Source: a virus
Length of the DNA stretch: 53,500 bases
IMG/VR virus record: IMGVR_UViG_3300028840_003032
Coordinates: 1-53,500 of that record
Direction: 5' to 3' (one strand)
Made by a program: the position numbers and the translations under genes. The notes below the pieces were generated by a model. It saw only the letters and a list, made by a program, of their open reading frames with translations. It did no database searches and was not told where the DNA came from. Each line of letters starts with the position of its first letter. Positions within the stretch are counted from its first letter, which is position 1. This document shows, piece by piece, positions 24,255 to 32,523 of the stretch.

Positions 24255-26420
24255 ATGTCTAAGAGAAAATCGAATCTACTCCTTGGGGACTTCGAAAAAG
24301 TAGCGCGGGCGATGGCCGGTCGCTACGACATCAAGGTGGTCGCTTCCAACGCTTGCGCGACGGACGGTCGCACGATTTACTTCCCCTCAAACGCGGACGA
24401 TTTCGACGCGCATACGCTCAATCAGTTGAGCGGCTACAACGACCACGAGGTGGGGCATATCCGCGAAGAGGACCGCCACGCACTCGCCGGGAAGGAGACG
24501 CCGATCACGATCATAAGTCGCCTTCCGACGTCGAAGCAGAAAATGTTCTTCAATATCTTCGACGACATCCGGATGGAGCGACGGGAAGCGCAAGAGCACG
24601 TGGGCGTCGCAGAGAATCTTCGCGCATCGGCCGATTACTGTAAAAAGGTAATCGCGAAAGAAGCGAAGCGCGGCAAGGTCGATTTCTGGAGGGGACTCGG
24701 GACGGGCATCCTGGCGAAAGCCCACGGGCAGAAGGCGAGCTGGCTCACGCCCGCCCATAAGCCCTACATGGACGCAATCGAAGAGGAGATTGAGGAGTGC
24801 TGCGACATCACGAAGACGGTTTGGGGTTCGGACGTCGAAAACCTCGTTGAGCGCGTCCTCATCAAGCTGAACGAGACGGCTGAGGCGCTGGAAGAGGAGA
24901 AAGAGCGACGGGAAGAGGAGAAGAAGCGGAAAGAGGAAGAAGAGAAGCAGGAGCAGGAGGGTGAGGAGGAAGGGAGCGCCGGGGAAGGCGACGAAGAGGG
25001 TGGCGAGGAAGGTGAAGAGGAGAGTGAGGAGAACGGCACAGGAGATGAGATGGAGGAGGGTGAGGGCGACGGGTCAGGGACGGGCGCTGGCGATGAGGAG
25101 GGAGAGGAAGAGGATGGCGAGGGTGCGGCCGACTCGGACGGGACCGATGACGGAGAAGACCTTGGGGCGAGCGATGGCGAGGACGGCACGAGCGAACCCG
25201 GAACGCCGGATGCGGGCGAGGGTGAGGAGAACGGCAGCGAGGATGGGGCGGACTCCGATGAGGGCGCCGATACCGACGACACCACGGGAAGCGATGGCGC
25301 GGACGCTAGCGGCAAGGAGTCGAAGCGGAATCAGAATCTGGACGACGAAGACGATGGCGGGGAGTTCTCCGACCTGAGCGATGAGGAGCTGGAAGAAGCG
25401 GCGGACCTGGCCGATGAGGTTGCGAAGGACGCGGCGACCGACGACCTGATGGATGAGCTCAAAGACGAGATCAACAAGAAAGCGAAAAGCGCTCACGAGC
25501 GCACCGGTCGATACGCGGCCACGACGCAAGCGTTGAAAGAGGATGAATGGTTCGCGCCTCACAAGGATGAGGCCGCATACGAGGCGGCGAAGAAGACCGT
25601 TGCGCCGCAGATCAAGGGGATGAAGTCGAAGCTCATCAACCTCATCCGGTCTCAGGCGGAAGATACGATGGTGGGGGACCGGGAAGAGGGAGACTTGGAC
25701 GATGACGCTCTTCATACCGTCCGGACCGGGAACCGGAGAGTGTATACCCAGCTGGTGAACGGGACTCCGCTGGACACGGCGGTTTCTATCCTCATCGATC
25801 AAAGCGGGTCGATGGGAGGTAGCCGGATCAAATGCGCGAGGGAGATGGCGGTGGCGTTGGGCGAGACGTTCAACGCTCTGGGCGTACCTTTCGAGATCAT
25901 CGGGTTTGAGAATCGTTACCTCAAGCACGGTCGCTCGATCACTCAAGGCGAGGCCACGAACCCTTCGCTCAGGAAGAAGCGTTACAACTTCCGGACCTTC
26001 AAGACCTTCGATGAGTCCTATCGCCGCGTGAAGGCTCGCTTGGGAAATTGCCACGCCCACGGCGATAACGCCGATGGCGAGGCGGTGCTTGAGACTGCGA
26101 AGCGTCTTATCGTCCGCCCCGAAAGTCGCAAGCTTCTTTTCGTCCTGAGCGACGGTCAACCCGCTTGCGCCGGAACTAGCCGACACGTCTTGGCGAATCA
26201 CCTCAAGGAGGTTATCGAGAAAGTGACCGCAAGCGGAATCGAGGTCATCGGAATCGGTTGCGAGTACGAAGGCGTGAAAGAATACTATAACGAAGAACAC
26301 GGCGCCTCTCACACCGTTGTTTACGACGTCCAGAAACTGGCCGTCAAGGTCTACAAGATCATGAAAGATCAACTGCTGGGGAAAGGTCGGAAGCGCGGCC
26401 GGAAAGGAGCTGCGGCATGA
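24255..26420 (+). CDS. cobT: CobT-like VWA-domain protein
   Basis: 721 aa. ATG 24255 is used, since AAAGGAG lies 9-10 bases upstream. The N-terminal domain (1-205) has an HExxH motif (HEVGH, 64-68) and FNIFDDIRMERREAQE (99-114), both typical of the CobT/peptidase-like branch. Residues ~206-400 are an extreme Glu/Asp/Gly low-complexity linker. The C-terminal VWA domain (from ~507) has an intact MIDAS start DQSGSMGGS (515-523), HAHGDNADGEAV and LSDGQPAC. In cobaltochelatase, CobS and CobT form a two-tier ring; here both lie in one operon. Whether HEVGH is an active peptidase is not known. Next gene overlaps by ATGA. Confidence 0.85.
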   Translation: MSKRKSNLLLGDFEKVARAMAGRYDIKVVASNACATDGRTIYFPSNADDFDAHTLNQLSGYNDHEVGHIREEDRHALAGKETPITIISRLPTSKQKMFFNIFDDIRMERREAQEHVGVAENLRASADYCKKVIAKEAKRGKVDFWRGLGTGILAKAHGQKASWLTPAHKPYMDAIEEEIEECCDITKTVWGSDVENLVERVLIKLNETAEALEEEKERREEEKKRKEEEEKQEQEGEEEGSAGEGDEEGGEEGEEESEENGTGDEMEEGEGDGSGTGAGDEEGEEEDGEGAADSDGTDDGEDLGASDGEDGTSEPGTPDAGEGEENGSEDGADSDEGADTDDTTGSDGADASGKESKRNQNLDDEDDGGEFSDLSDEELEEAADLADEVAKDAATDDLMDELKDEINKKAKSAHERTGRYAATTQALKEDEWFAPHKDEAAYEAAKKTVAPQIKGMKSKLINLIRSQAEDTMVGDREEGDLDDDALHTVRTGNRRVYTQLVNGTPLDTAVSILIDQSGSMGGSRIKCAREMAVALGETFNALGVPFEIIGFENRYLKHGRSITQGEATNPSLRKKRYNFRTFKTFDESYRRVKARLGNCHAHGDNADGEAVLETAKRLIVRPESRKLLFVLSDGQPACAGTSRHVLANHLKEVIEKVTASGIEVIGIGCEYEGVKEYYNEEHGASHTVVYDVQKLAVKVYKIMKDQLLGKGRKRGRKGAAA

Positions 26421-27526
26421 CGGTTCATTTCCCGAAAGGCGCCCGGTGTCCCGACGAATACCACGAGATGTGGCCGCAACTCGAAAAGCAAATGCTCCCC
26501 TACATCAAAGCAAAAGCGAAGCGCATCAAGACGTTCACGGGCGGACTCGATATGGACGACGCAATTCAAGAGGGACGTCTTGCGCTACTCTCGGTCATCA
26601 TCAAGGGTAAATACGACTACACGAAAGGCGAGTTGGGGAGGTACATCGGGAAGGTTCTCGACAATACGTACCGCAGCATGCTCTATCAAATGCTAAGCCA
26701 GACTAGGATGCCGCGCGCAATCGTGAGGGGAGACGGCGGGGAGTGGGTGGAACTCCCGGCTCCACCGATGTCTCTCAACGGCTTAGAGGCGGACCCAGGA
26801 GGATGGGGCGATGACGTCGGGAATCGAACTGCTCTCTCAAAGGCGCTCACCGAAGCGGAAGTCCCAACGCCGGAAGGGTTCATCGAGTATCAAGAGATGG
26901 AGGAGCAAGCGAAGATTTTTAAACTCAAGCTTCTCAATAGCCTGAAGGGGAGGGACAAAAAGGTTTTCGAGTGCCGCACAAATCCGCCCGTCGATTTTCT
27001 CAAGATGGTGGAGAATATCGGCGGTGATATCTACAATCCCACGATACCTCAGATTGCGGAATACCTGGGCATCAATAAGAATGCCGTTGACTATTCGATT
27101 AGCAAGATCAAATCGGTATTTACGCGCATGGCGCGCCAAGAAGAATTCAGCGACCTTTTTGGAGAACGGTTAGAGACGAAAGAGTGGCCGATGATAAGAA
27201 TGAGTAGGACAGCGAAGCACGACCGCGAATTTGTACGACGAATCATCCAACAACGAGAACTGGACCCCAAGCCGGTCGAAGGGTACGAGAGTGAACCCGA
27301 CTTCTATCAAAAGGCGGGGATGTATAGTCGGCTCATCGAGCGATACCCTTGGGGAGTGGTTCTGGTCGTTAGGAGGAAGGGCACTTGGAGGACGATGGTC
27401 ATCGAGTGTACCGCTTTCAACTCTTCTAGCGGTTCGATTTCGGGAGAACGGGGGACCAAAGAAAAAGTCCCCGTGAAATGGTATCCTCAATTGGTGAAAG
27501 CCTTAGCAGAAGGGACGAAGTCATGA
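26417..27526 (+). CDS. Sigma-factor-like transcription protein
   Basis: 369 aa, ATG overlapping the CobT stop, with GGAAAGGAG upstream. Residues ~20-95 look like sigma region 2: YIKAKAKRIKTFTGGLDMDDAIQEG (in parts: LDMDDAIQEGRLALLSVI) and YDYTKGELGRYIGKVLDNTYRSML, an arrangement like the -10-binding helices of group 3/4 sigma factors. Residues ~178-240 resemble region 4: LKGRDKKVFECR, then TIPQIAEYLGINKNAVDYSI, a helix-turn-helix. A C-terminal ~110-residue extension is unknown. It may direct host polymerase to phage promoters, perhaps to the conserved leader at 22579 and 49803. That link is inference. Confidence 0.7.
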   Translation: MTVHFPKGARCPDEYHEMWPQLEKQMLPYIKAKAKRIKTFTGGLDMDDAIQEGRLALLSVIIKGKYDYTKGELGRYIGKVLDNTYRSMLYQMLSQTRMPRAIVRGDGGEWVELPAPPMSLNGLEADPGGWGDDVGNRTALSKALTEAEVPTPEGFIEYQEMEEQAKIFKLKLLNSLKGRDKKVFECRTNPPVDFLKMVENIGGDIYNPTIPQIAEYLGINKNAVDYSISKIKSVFTRMARQEEFSDLFGERLETKEWPMIRMSRTAKHDREFVRRIIQQRELDPKPVEGYESEPDFYQKAGMYSRLIERYPWGVVLVVRRKGTWRTMVIECTAFNSSSGSISGERGTKEKVPVKWYPQLVKALAEGTKS

Positions 27527-28374
27527 GCGACGTTTCCGCACCTCCCCTTTCGCATTGTATCGGGGAATACGAGAACGGAGATTCAACATGCGACGGCGGG
27601 GACGGGGAAGCACCTTGCTCGTGGAAGGAACGTTGCGCCGCGTTCCAGCTACACCTTACAAAGACCGGCCAGCAAGCGAGTCGCTATGTGAAGTACGGCG
27701 CAAAGAAGACGGACGGCGACACGCATTACTACGCTGAGCCCAAAACCTCGTTGGAGGAGTTCGCCCGATTCTGCGATGGCCTCATCGGCAAGGAGACGAA
27801 GACGCAAGCGCCGGTCGTTGAGGAGGAAGAAGAGAAGAAGAGGAAAACGAGAAGCGATAAGTATGGTCACGACAAGCGCCGGGACGGACCCTCAGCAAGG
27901 GCCAAGCGGGCGGCAGCGGCATCGCTCAAACGCAGAGCGAAGGAACGCCGGGAAGCGCTGTACAAATTGTTCGACGGTTTCAAGAACCAACTCGTGGAGG
28001 AGTTAGACGGACCGGAGTTTGCGCCGGCAGGGTTGCCCGTCTCCCACGGGTTTCTCTACATCTCGGACAGGACGTCCTCAAGCAACTACCTTTCGGTGTA
28101 CTGCCGCACGATGAACGGATGGGACGCGCCTCTCATCATGCTTACCTTCCGGACGTCGCAGCTCAAGTTCCTCGCGCAACTTCCGGTTACTCCGGACGTG
28201 CTCGCAACGGCGATGTCGAAGAAAGACTTCAAGAAGCTGAAGCCCAAAGATACGGACGAAGGACGTTTCAGGAGCGCAATCGAAAACGTCGGCAAGGCGG
28301 AATTGTCCTTGCTCGCGGAAGTTATCGCCAAGCTGGTCAATGGCGGTAAAATAGAATTGCCCGAAGCGAGGTGA
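27523..28374 (+). CDS. Hypothetical protein with N-terminal cysteine cluster
   Basis: 283 aa. ATG 27523 overlaps the sigma gene stop (ATGA), better than the in-frame GTG/ATG sites upstream. C12, C23, C32 and C38 in the first 40 residues (HCIGEY... STCDGG... PCSWKERC) could bind zinc. A basic stretch (~105-150, SARAKRAAAASLKRRAKERR) links to a beta/alpha domain (FLYISDRTSSSNYLSVYCRT, later RFRSAIENVGKAELS). No family is recognised. It is the last gene before the terminator, so it shares the CobS/CobT/sigma transcript. Its position suggests a DNA- or RNA-related role at most. Confidence 0.6.
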   Translation: MSDVSAPPLSHCIGEYENGDSTCDGGDGEAPCSWKERCAAFQLHLTKTGQQASRYVKYGAKKTDGDTHYYAEPKTSLEEFARFCDGLIGKETKTQAPVVEEEEEKKRKTRSDKYGHDKRRDGPSARAKRAAAASLKRRAKERREALYKLFDGFKNQLVEELDGPEFAPAGLPVSHGFLYISDRTSSSNYLSVYCRTMNGWDAPLIMLTFRTSQLKFLAQLPVTPDVLATAMSKKDFKKLKPKDTDEGRFRSAIENVGKAELSLLAEVIAKLVNGGKIELPEAR

Positions 28375-28376
28375 CC

Positions 28377-28399
28377 CCGGATGTTATCCCCACATCCGG
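28377..28399 (+). other. Hairpin preceding the terminator
   Basis: CCGGATGT (28377-28384) and ACATCCGG (28392-28399) form an 8-bp perfect stem with a 7-base loop, just after the stop of the previous gene. It has no T-run, so it probably protects the transcript end or helps the terminator 28 bases downstream. Confidence 0.55.
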
Positions 28400-28426
28400 C
28401 TTTGCCTCCCTCTCCACGGGCACCTC

Positions 28427-28477
28427 GCCGCACGGCGGTAGGATTTGGACTCCCCTGCCGTCGTGCGGCCCTTTTTT
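28427..28477 (+). terminator. Strong rho-independent terminator
   Basis: GCCGCACGGCGG (28427-28438) pairs with CCGTCGTGCGGC (28458-28469), with one G-T pair, and the stem extends inward by TAGG/CCTG to about 16 bp. A run of six T follows at 28472-28477. This is the clearest terminator in the window and closes the CobS/CobT/sigma operon. The next gene starts only 14 bases later with no obvious promoter, so it depends on read-through or on a promoter I cannot see. Confidence 0.9.
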
Positions 28478-28490
28478 ATCCTGAGAGGCT

Positions 28491-29453
28491 ATGAAGAGAG
28501 TAGTCATCGTTGGAGGCGGTATATCCGGCCTCATTTGTTCCTACGTCTTTCGCAAACGCAAAGACGTTCGAACGACTATCTTGGAGCCCAATCGAATAGG
28601 AGGCGAGTTCATCGCGGGCGGTTTGAAGTACATCCATCGAACGGACGCGATGGCGAGTATGCTCATCGACCTGGGATTGATCTTCTCCAACTACGTTACC
28701 CGTGGAGGCATACTGCTTCGCGGGAAGGTGCTCCCGTATCCCAAGTGTTTGAGGAGCATGGAAACCGAAGAGGCGAGACGCATCCAGGACGATCATTATC
28801 GCAAGACGCGATTAGCCGAACCGGGGAAGCATTCGGCAAGAGCGATGAACGACCCCGCAAGCACGAAACCGCGAAAGGCGTTGCGCACGGATTTCGTCTC
28901 ACTCATCGAGTCGTTGGCGGCGGGAAACGAGTTCATCCGACTCCCGTTGAAAAGCGTAATGAGGCACGCGGTTATCTTGGGAGACGGAAGGCTCATCCCG
29001 TATGATTACCTTGTGATGACGATTCCCCTATGGGCGATTCGTCGGTGCGTTGATTGGTACGTCCCTCACGGCATCGCGATGAAGCTGAACATCGTTAACA
29101 TGGCCCCACGGCGCGATAGGTTCGCAAAGTGGGATTACGTTTACACCCCCTACACTCCGGAAAACGCGGTCCACCGCTTCTCAATTCAGGACGCTGGGTA
29201 CGCAGTCGAAGTGAACGGCGAATTGGATATGGATAGGGTCGCCGGGGACTTGAACTTCATCTTCAGTAGCGGGTGGGCGATACGGAATATCCAACGCGAC
29301 TTGAAGGGGCATTTGCTTCCGTTGAAAGAGAAGACGGAATGGCCGTCCAACGTCGCTCCCATCGGACGGTTCGCGCAATGGGATTCGCGGATCACGGCGG
29401 ACGTTACCCTTGAGGACGCGGAGAAGCTAGCCAGGAGGTGGTTCGGTGGATAG
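28491..29453 (+). CDS. FAD/NAD(P)-binding oxidoreductase, amine-oxidase/UGM-like
   Basis: 320 aa, ATG with GAGAGG upstream. The N-terminal dinucleotide-binding loop is VVIVGGGISGLICSY (4-18), followed by an acidic residue in TILEPNRIGGEF that would contact the ribose. The C-terminal VAPIGRFAQWDSRITAD resembles the FAD-binding end of UDP-galactopyranose mutases and amine oxidases (pattern GR...W). It is shorter than those families (~370-450 aa). Substrate is unknown. Position next to nucleotide enzymes and an SQD1-like epimerase suggests a nucleotide or nucleotide-sugar substrate, which is inference only. Confidence 0.65.
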   Translation: MKRVVIVGGGISGLICSYVFRKRKDVRTTILEPNRIGGEFIAGGLKYIHRTDAMASMLIDLGLIFSNYVTRGGILLRGKVLPYPKCLRSMETEEARRIQDDHYRKTRLAEPGKHSARAMNDPASTKPRKALRTDFVSLIESLAAGNEFIRLPLKSVMRHAVILGDGRLIPYDYLVMTIPLWAIRRCVDWYVPHGIAMKLNIVNMAPRRDRFAKWDYVYTPYTPENAVHRFSIQDAGYAVEVNGELDMDRVAGDLNFIFSSGWAIRNIQRDLKGHLLPLKEKTEWPSNVAPIGRFAQWDSRITADVTLEDAEKLARRWFGG

Positions 29454-30387
29454 GTGGGAGGAGATTTTCAAGCTTCAAGCGGCGCAGCAGGAGTCGTTCG
29501 GGATGGGTCCCCAGGAACTATCCCCGGTGGCCCGTTCGGAGGTAGCGAACCACCTATGCCTGGGGTTATACGAAGAAGCCGCAGAGCTTGCTCGTACAGC
29601 TGTTAGATTCAAGCGTCATCTACTACGCACGCCGCCCGTAGACCACAGCGAGGTCGTGGAAGAGGCGGCAGACGTCGTGAAATACGTGGTGGCGATAGCC
29701 CAACTCCACGGAATCGACGCAGAAAGCCTATTCTCGGCAATCCTTCGTAAGACCGATGTGGTGAAGGACCGGGCGGAAGGCGAGCAACTGGAACTGACCC
29801 GCGATAGTCGGATCATCCTCGTGGACTTGGACGGTTGCGTGGCCGACTTAGGACCGCTGGAGACGCTCACGGACGGGCGCCCCATCGAAGAGAAAGAGCG
29901 AATCAAAAAGGACTTCCGGCGCCGTGGGGGATTCCGGGACTTGCCCGTGGTGGAAGGAGCGCAAGAGGGATTAGCCGAATTGCGGCGCAACGGCTACAGG
30001 ATAGCGTTCGTCACCGCACGTCCCTACCGGCAGCACAAGAGACTCTACGCCGACACGGTCGAATGGTTGAGAATGAACGACATCGAGTATGAGCTACTTC
30101 TCTTTCAAAGGGATAAGGCGGAAGCACTCGTGGACTACATCTTCCCAGCGCGGCCGATATGCTTCATCGAAGACCGGGAGAAGCACGCATTGGAGATCAT
30201 CGCGACGGGAACCCACGTGTTGCTCCTCGATAGGAAGATGGATGGGCCGGTTCGCGTTTCGGACGGTCCGTTGATTACGAGAGTTTGGAACTGGGAAGGG
30301 ATACTCAATTGGGTGGAGAGCCAAGGAGAACGAAATGAACCCCGAACCGAAAGTGACGTTGGTAACGTGGACGAAGAATCCGCTTGA
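29446..30387 (+). CDS. MazG-like pyrophosphohydrolase fused to HAD phosphatase
   Basis: 313 aa, GTG start, AGGAGG upstream, 8-base overlap with the previous gene. Residues ~30-110 match the MazG/all-alpha NTP pyrophosphatase fold: LYEEAAELAR (41-50) and EEAADVVKYV (72-81) supply the metal-binding acidic residues. Residues ~122-300 form a HAD phosphatase: ILVDLDGCVADL (D127, D129), FVTARPY (188-194) and FIEDREKHA (240-248), close to 5'(3')-deoxyribonucleotidases. One chain could convert a dNTP to dNMP and then to nucleoside. The fusion suits control of nucleotide pools beside ThyX. It overlaps ThyX by 53 bases. Confidence 0.8.
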   Translation: MDRWEEIFKLQAAQQESFGMGPQELSPVARSEVANHLCLGLYEEAAELARTAVRFKRHLLRTPPVDHSEVVEEAADVVKYVVAIAQLHGIDAESLFSAILRKTDVVKDRAEGEQLELTRDSRIILVDLDGCVADLGPLETLTDGRPIEEKERIKKDFRRRGGFRDLPVVEGAQEGLAELRRNGYRIAFVTARPYRQHKRLYADTVEWLRMNDIEYELLLFQRDKAEALVDYIFPARPICFIEDREKHALEIIATGTHVLLLDRKMDGPVRVSDGPLITRVWNWEGILNWVESQGERNEPRTESDVGNVDEESA

Positions 30388-31315
30388 GACGGTGTACGCC
30401 GTTTGGATGGCGAGTAAGAACGAAGAAGCGTTGATTGATCCGGCGCAGTTGTCCGGCGCCCTCAGGTCGCAATATTCGGAGGTGTCGCCCAACTTACCGT
30501 CTCAAGAAGAAGTCGAGACGCTTTTCAAAGCGGTCATCGCGCAACGTATTCCGATTGGGGAGCACGTTGATTTCGTCTTCGTGATGGAGAACGTTTCGGT
30601 GTCGTGGAGGGAGCAAGCGGTGAGGCACCGCATCGGAGTCGAGATTAGCCCAGAGCGATTGGGCATCGACCTCATCCCGGATTTGGCGAAGTCGAGTTGG
30701 TGGTCGCAGTCGATGCGAATCCAAAACATGGGCGAGTTCGCTAGCAACGGCGCGTATCGTCTCCCGGCGACGGTCAAGGGCCACGGCGAGATCACCGACA
30801 CGTACCACGAGACGATGAAGACGGTCCAAGACGCTTACAACAAGTTGGTGGCGGCGGGAGTCCCGATGGAGGACGCACGTGAACTAATCCCGTTGGGCGC
30901 TCATCATCGCATCTCATGGAAGCTCAACATCGGCGCCCTTCAGCATATCATCGGGAAGCGCGGGTGTTGGATACTTCAATTGGGAATCTGGGGTCCGGTT
31001 ATCCGGGGGATGATAGACGAGTTGGCGACGAAAGTGAATCCCATCTTCCGTGATCTCGTTCGACCTCCTTGCTTGAACGATTCGGACGATGAGCTGCCCT
31101 ACACGGGATGCGTCTATATGGAGGAGTGTCGGCGCCGGTTAACCGGAGACGACGCGCTGCCGCCGTGTCCGATTCATCTCAACTACGAAGGGAAGCACGA
31201 AGAGGGATTGGACCTACACAAACCCGTTCCGATGCTAGCGCAGATGAAAGAACGCGCAAAGCAATACGAGAAATTCTGGGGGAGAAATCCATACACAGGA
31301 GAGAAGATCAAATGA
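30335..31315 (+). CDS. thyX: Flavin-dependent thymidylate synthase
   Basis: 326 aa, ATG with AAGGAG 7 bases upstream. The signature RHR (97-99) is followed by SWWSQSMR (121-128), so the canonical RHRxxSxxxxSxR motif is stretched by an insertion of about 18 residues. The conserved ARELIPLGAHHRISWKLNIG (186-205) and a final helix match ThyX. A cysteine-rich C-terminal segment (~255-292: PPCLNDS, GCVYMEEC, PPCPIH) is additional and could bind metal. It methylates dUMP to dTMP with flavin and folate. The ATGA junction couples it to the SQD1-like gene. Confidence 0.87.
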   Translation: MNPEPKVTLVTWTKNPLETVYAVWMASKNEEALIDPAQLSGALRSQYSEVSPNLPSQEEVETLFKAVIAQRIPIGEHVDFVFVMENVSVSWREQAVRHRIGVEISPERLGIDLIPDLAKSSWWSQSMRIQNMGEFASNGAYRLPATVKGHGEITDTYHETMKTVQDAYNKLVAAGVPMEDARELIPLGAHHRISWKLNIGALQHIIGKRGCWILQLGIWGPVIRGMIDELATKVNPIFRDLVRPPCLNDSDDELPYTGCVYMEECRRRLTGDDALPPCPIHLNYEGKHEEGLDLHKPVPMLAQMKERAKQYEKFWGRNPYTGEKIK

Positions 31316-32523
31316 GTAAGCGAGTCATCGTTTTGGGAGGAGACGGATTCTGCGGTTGGCCCACGGCGCTTCATTTATCCGAGCAGGGTATGGAGGTCGC
31401 CATCCTCGACAACTTCGTGAGGCGGCAATACGACTTCGAACTGGGTTGTGAGTCCGCTACTCCGATTGCGTCGCTTGCGACGCGCCTCGATGCGTACCGG
31501 GAAAGAAGCGGGAAGGAGATCAAAGCATATGTGGCGAATATGCTCGATGCCGAAAGGCTCAAAGCGATTCTCCAGGACTTCGGACCGGACGCCGTGGTCC
31601 ATTTCGCAGAGCAACGCGCCGCCCCATACTCGATGATCGATAGGCGGCACGCCGTCTACACCCAACGCAACAACGTGCTGGGGACGTTGAATTTGATCTA
31701 CGCTATTCAAGACGTTGCGCCCGATTGCCACCTCATCAAGCTAGGAACGATGGGCGAATACGGAACGCCGAACATCGACATCGAAGAGGGGTGGCTCAAC
31801 GTCGAGCACAACGGCCGGAAGGACCGGGTGTTGTATCCGAAGTCCCCAGGCTCCTGGTACCATCTCTCCAAAGTCCACGACTCGGCAAACCTCGAATTCG
31901 CTTGCCGCATCTACGGTCTCAGGGTCACCGACCTCAATCAAGGAGTCGTCTATGGGGCCACGACTCCGGAGATAAAAGTGGCGCAAGACGAACGCTTGGT
32001 GAACCGTCTCGACTATGACGGGACTTTCGGAACGGCGCTCAATCGGTTCTGCGTCCAAGCCGTGCTCGATATTCCTCTCACCGTGTACGGGACGGGCAAG
32101 CAGACGAGAGCATTCATCAACATCGTCGATACCGTGCGATGTATTCGCATCGCGGTAGACAACCCGGCCAAGCGTGGAGAGTTTAGAGTCTTCAATCAAT
32201 TCACCGAACAGTGGAGCGTGATGGCGCTGGCGGAATTGGTCCGCAAGGTAGGTCGGGAACGTTTCGGAAGAGAGGTCCACATCGCGCAACTCGAAAACCC
32301 GCGCATCGAAAAGGAAGAGCATTACTACAACGCCAAGAATACGGAGTTGCCCGCGTTGGGTCTCGACCCTTACTTGCTAACCGAGGACGTGGTCCATTCC
32401 ATCATGCGGCACTGCTTGTTGTATAAGACTCGTTGCGACCCGCAAGTCGTGAAGACCGGCGTGAAGTGGAAGGAGACGGACAACGCGGCGCTTTCCGGAT
32501 TCGTAGCAAGGAGAGGCTCATGA
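31312..32523 (+). CDS. sqdB: UDP-sulfoquinovose synthase-like SDR (SQD1/SqdB)
   Basis: 403 aa, ATG overlapping the ThyX stop. The NAD-binding loop is VIVLGGDGFCGWPTALHLSE (5-24). SQD1-specific text follows: ILDNFVRRQYDFELG, KLGTMGEYGTPNIDIEEG (143-160), Tyr183-x3-Lys187 in WYHLSKVHDS, and RVFNQFTEQWSV. Plant SQD1 uses Thr145, Tyr182 and Lys186; here Thr146, Tyr183 and Lys187 align. In plants and bacteria this enzyme joins sulfite to UDP-glucose to make UDP-sulfoquinovose, the sulfolipid head group donor. A phage copy among nucleotide genes is unusual. Its real substrate cannot be told from sequence. Confidence 0.85.
   Translation: MSKRVIVLGGDGFCGWPTALHLSEQGMEVAILDNFVRRQYDFELGCESATPIASLATRLDAYRERSGKEIKAYVANMLDAERLKAILQDFGPDAVVHFAEQRAAPYSMIDRRHAVYTQRNNVLGTLNLIYAIQDVAPDCHLIKLGTMGEYGTPNIDIEEGWLNVEHNGRKDRVLYPKSPGSWYHLSKVHDSANLEFACRIYGLRVTDLNQGVVYGATTPEIKVAQDERLVNRLDYDGTFGTALNRFCVQAVLDIPLTVYGTGKQTRAFINIVDTVRCIRIAVDNPAKRGEFRVFNQFTEQWSVMALAELVRKVGRERFGREVHIAQLENPRIEKEEHYYNAKNTELPALGLDPYLLTEDVVHSIMRHCLLYKTRCDPQVVKTGVKWKETDNAALSGFVARRGS

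Noticed and set aside
25074-26372. Long minus-strand open frame opposite CobT
   Set aside because: The plus strand has a clear VWA protein with intact MIDAS; the opposite frame is a low-complexity shadow.
31108-31311. N-terminal extension of the SQD1-like protein into thyX
   Set aside because: The Rossmann start MSKRVIVLGGDG begins at 31312 with an ATGA junction; the extra 68 residues are out-of-frame thyX sequence.
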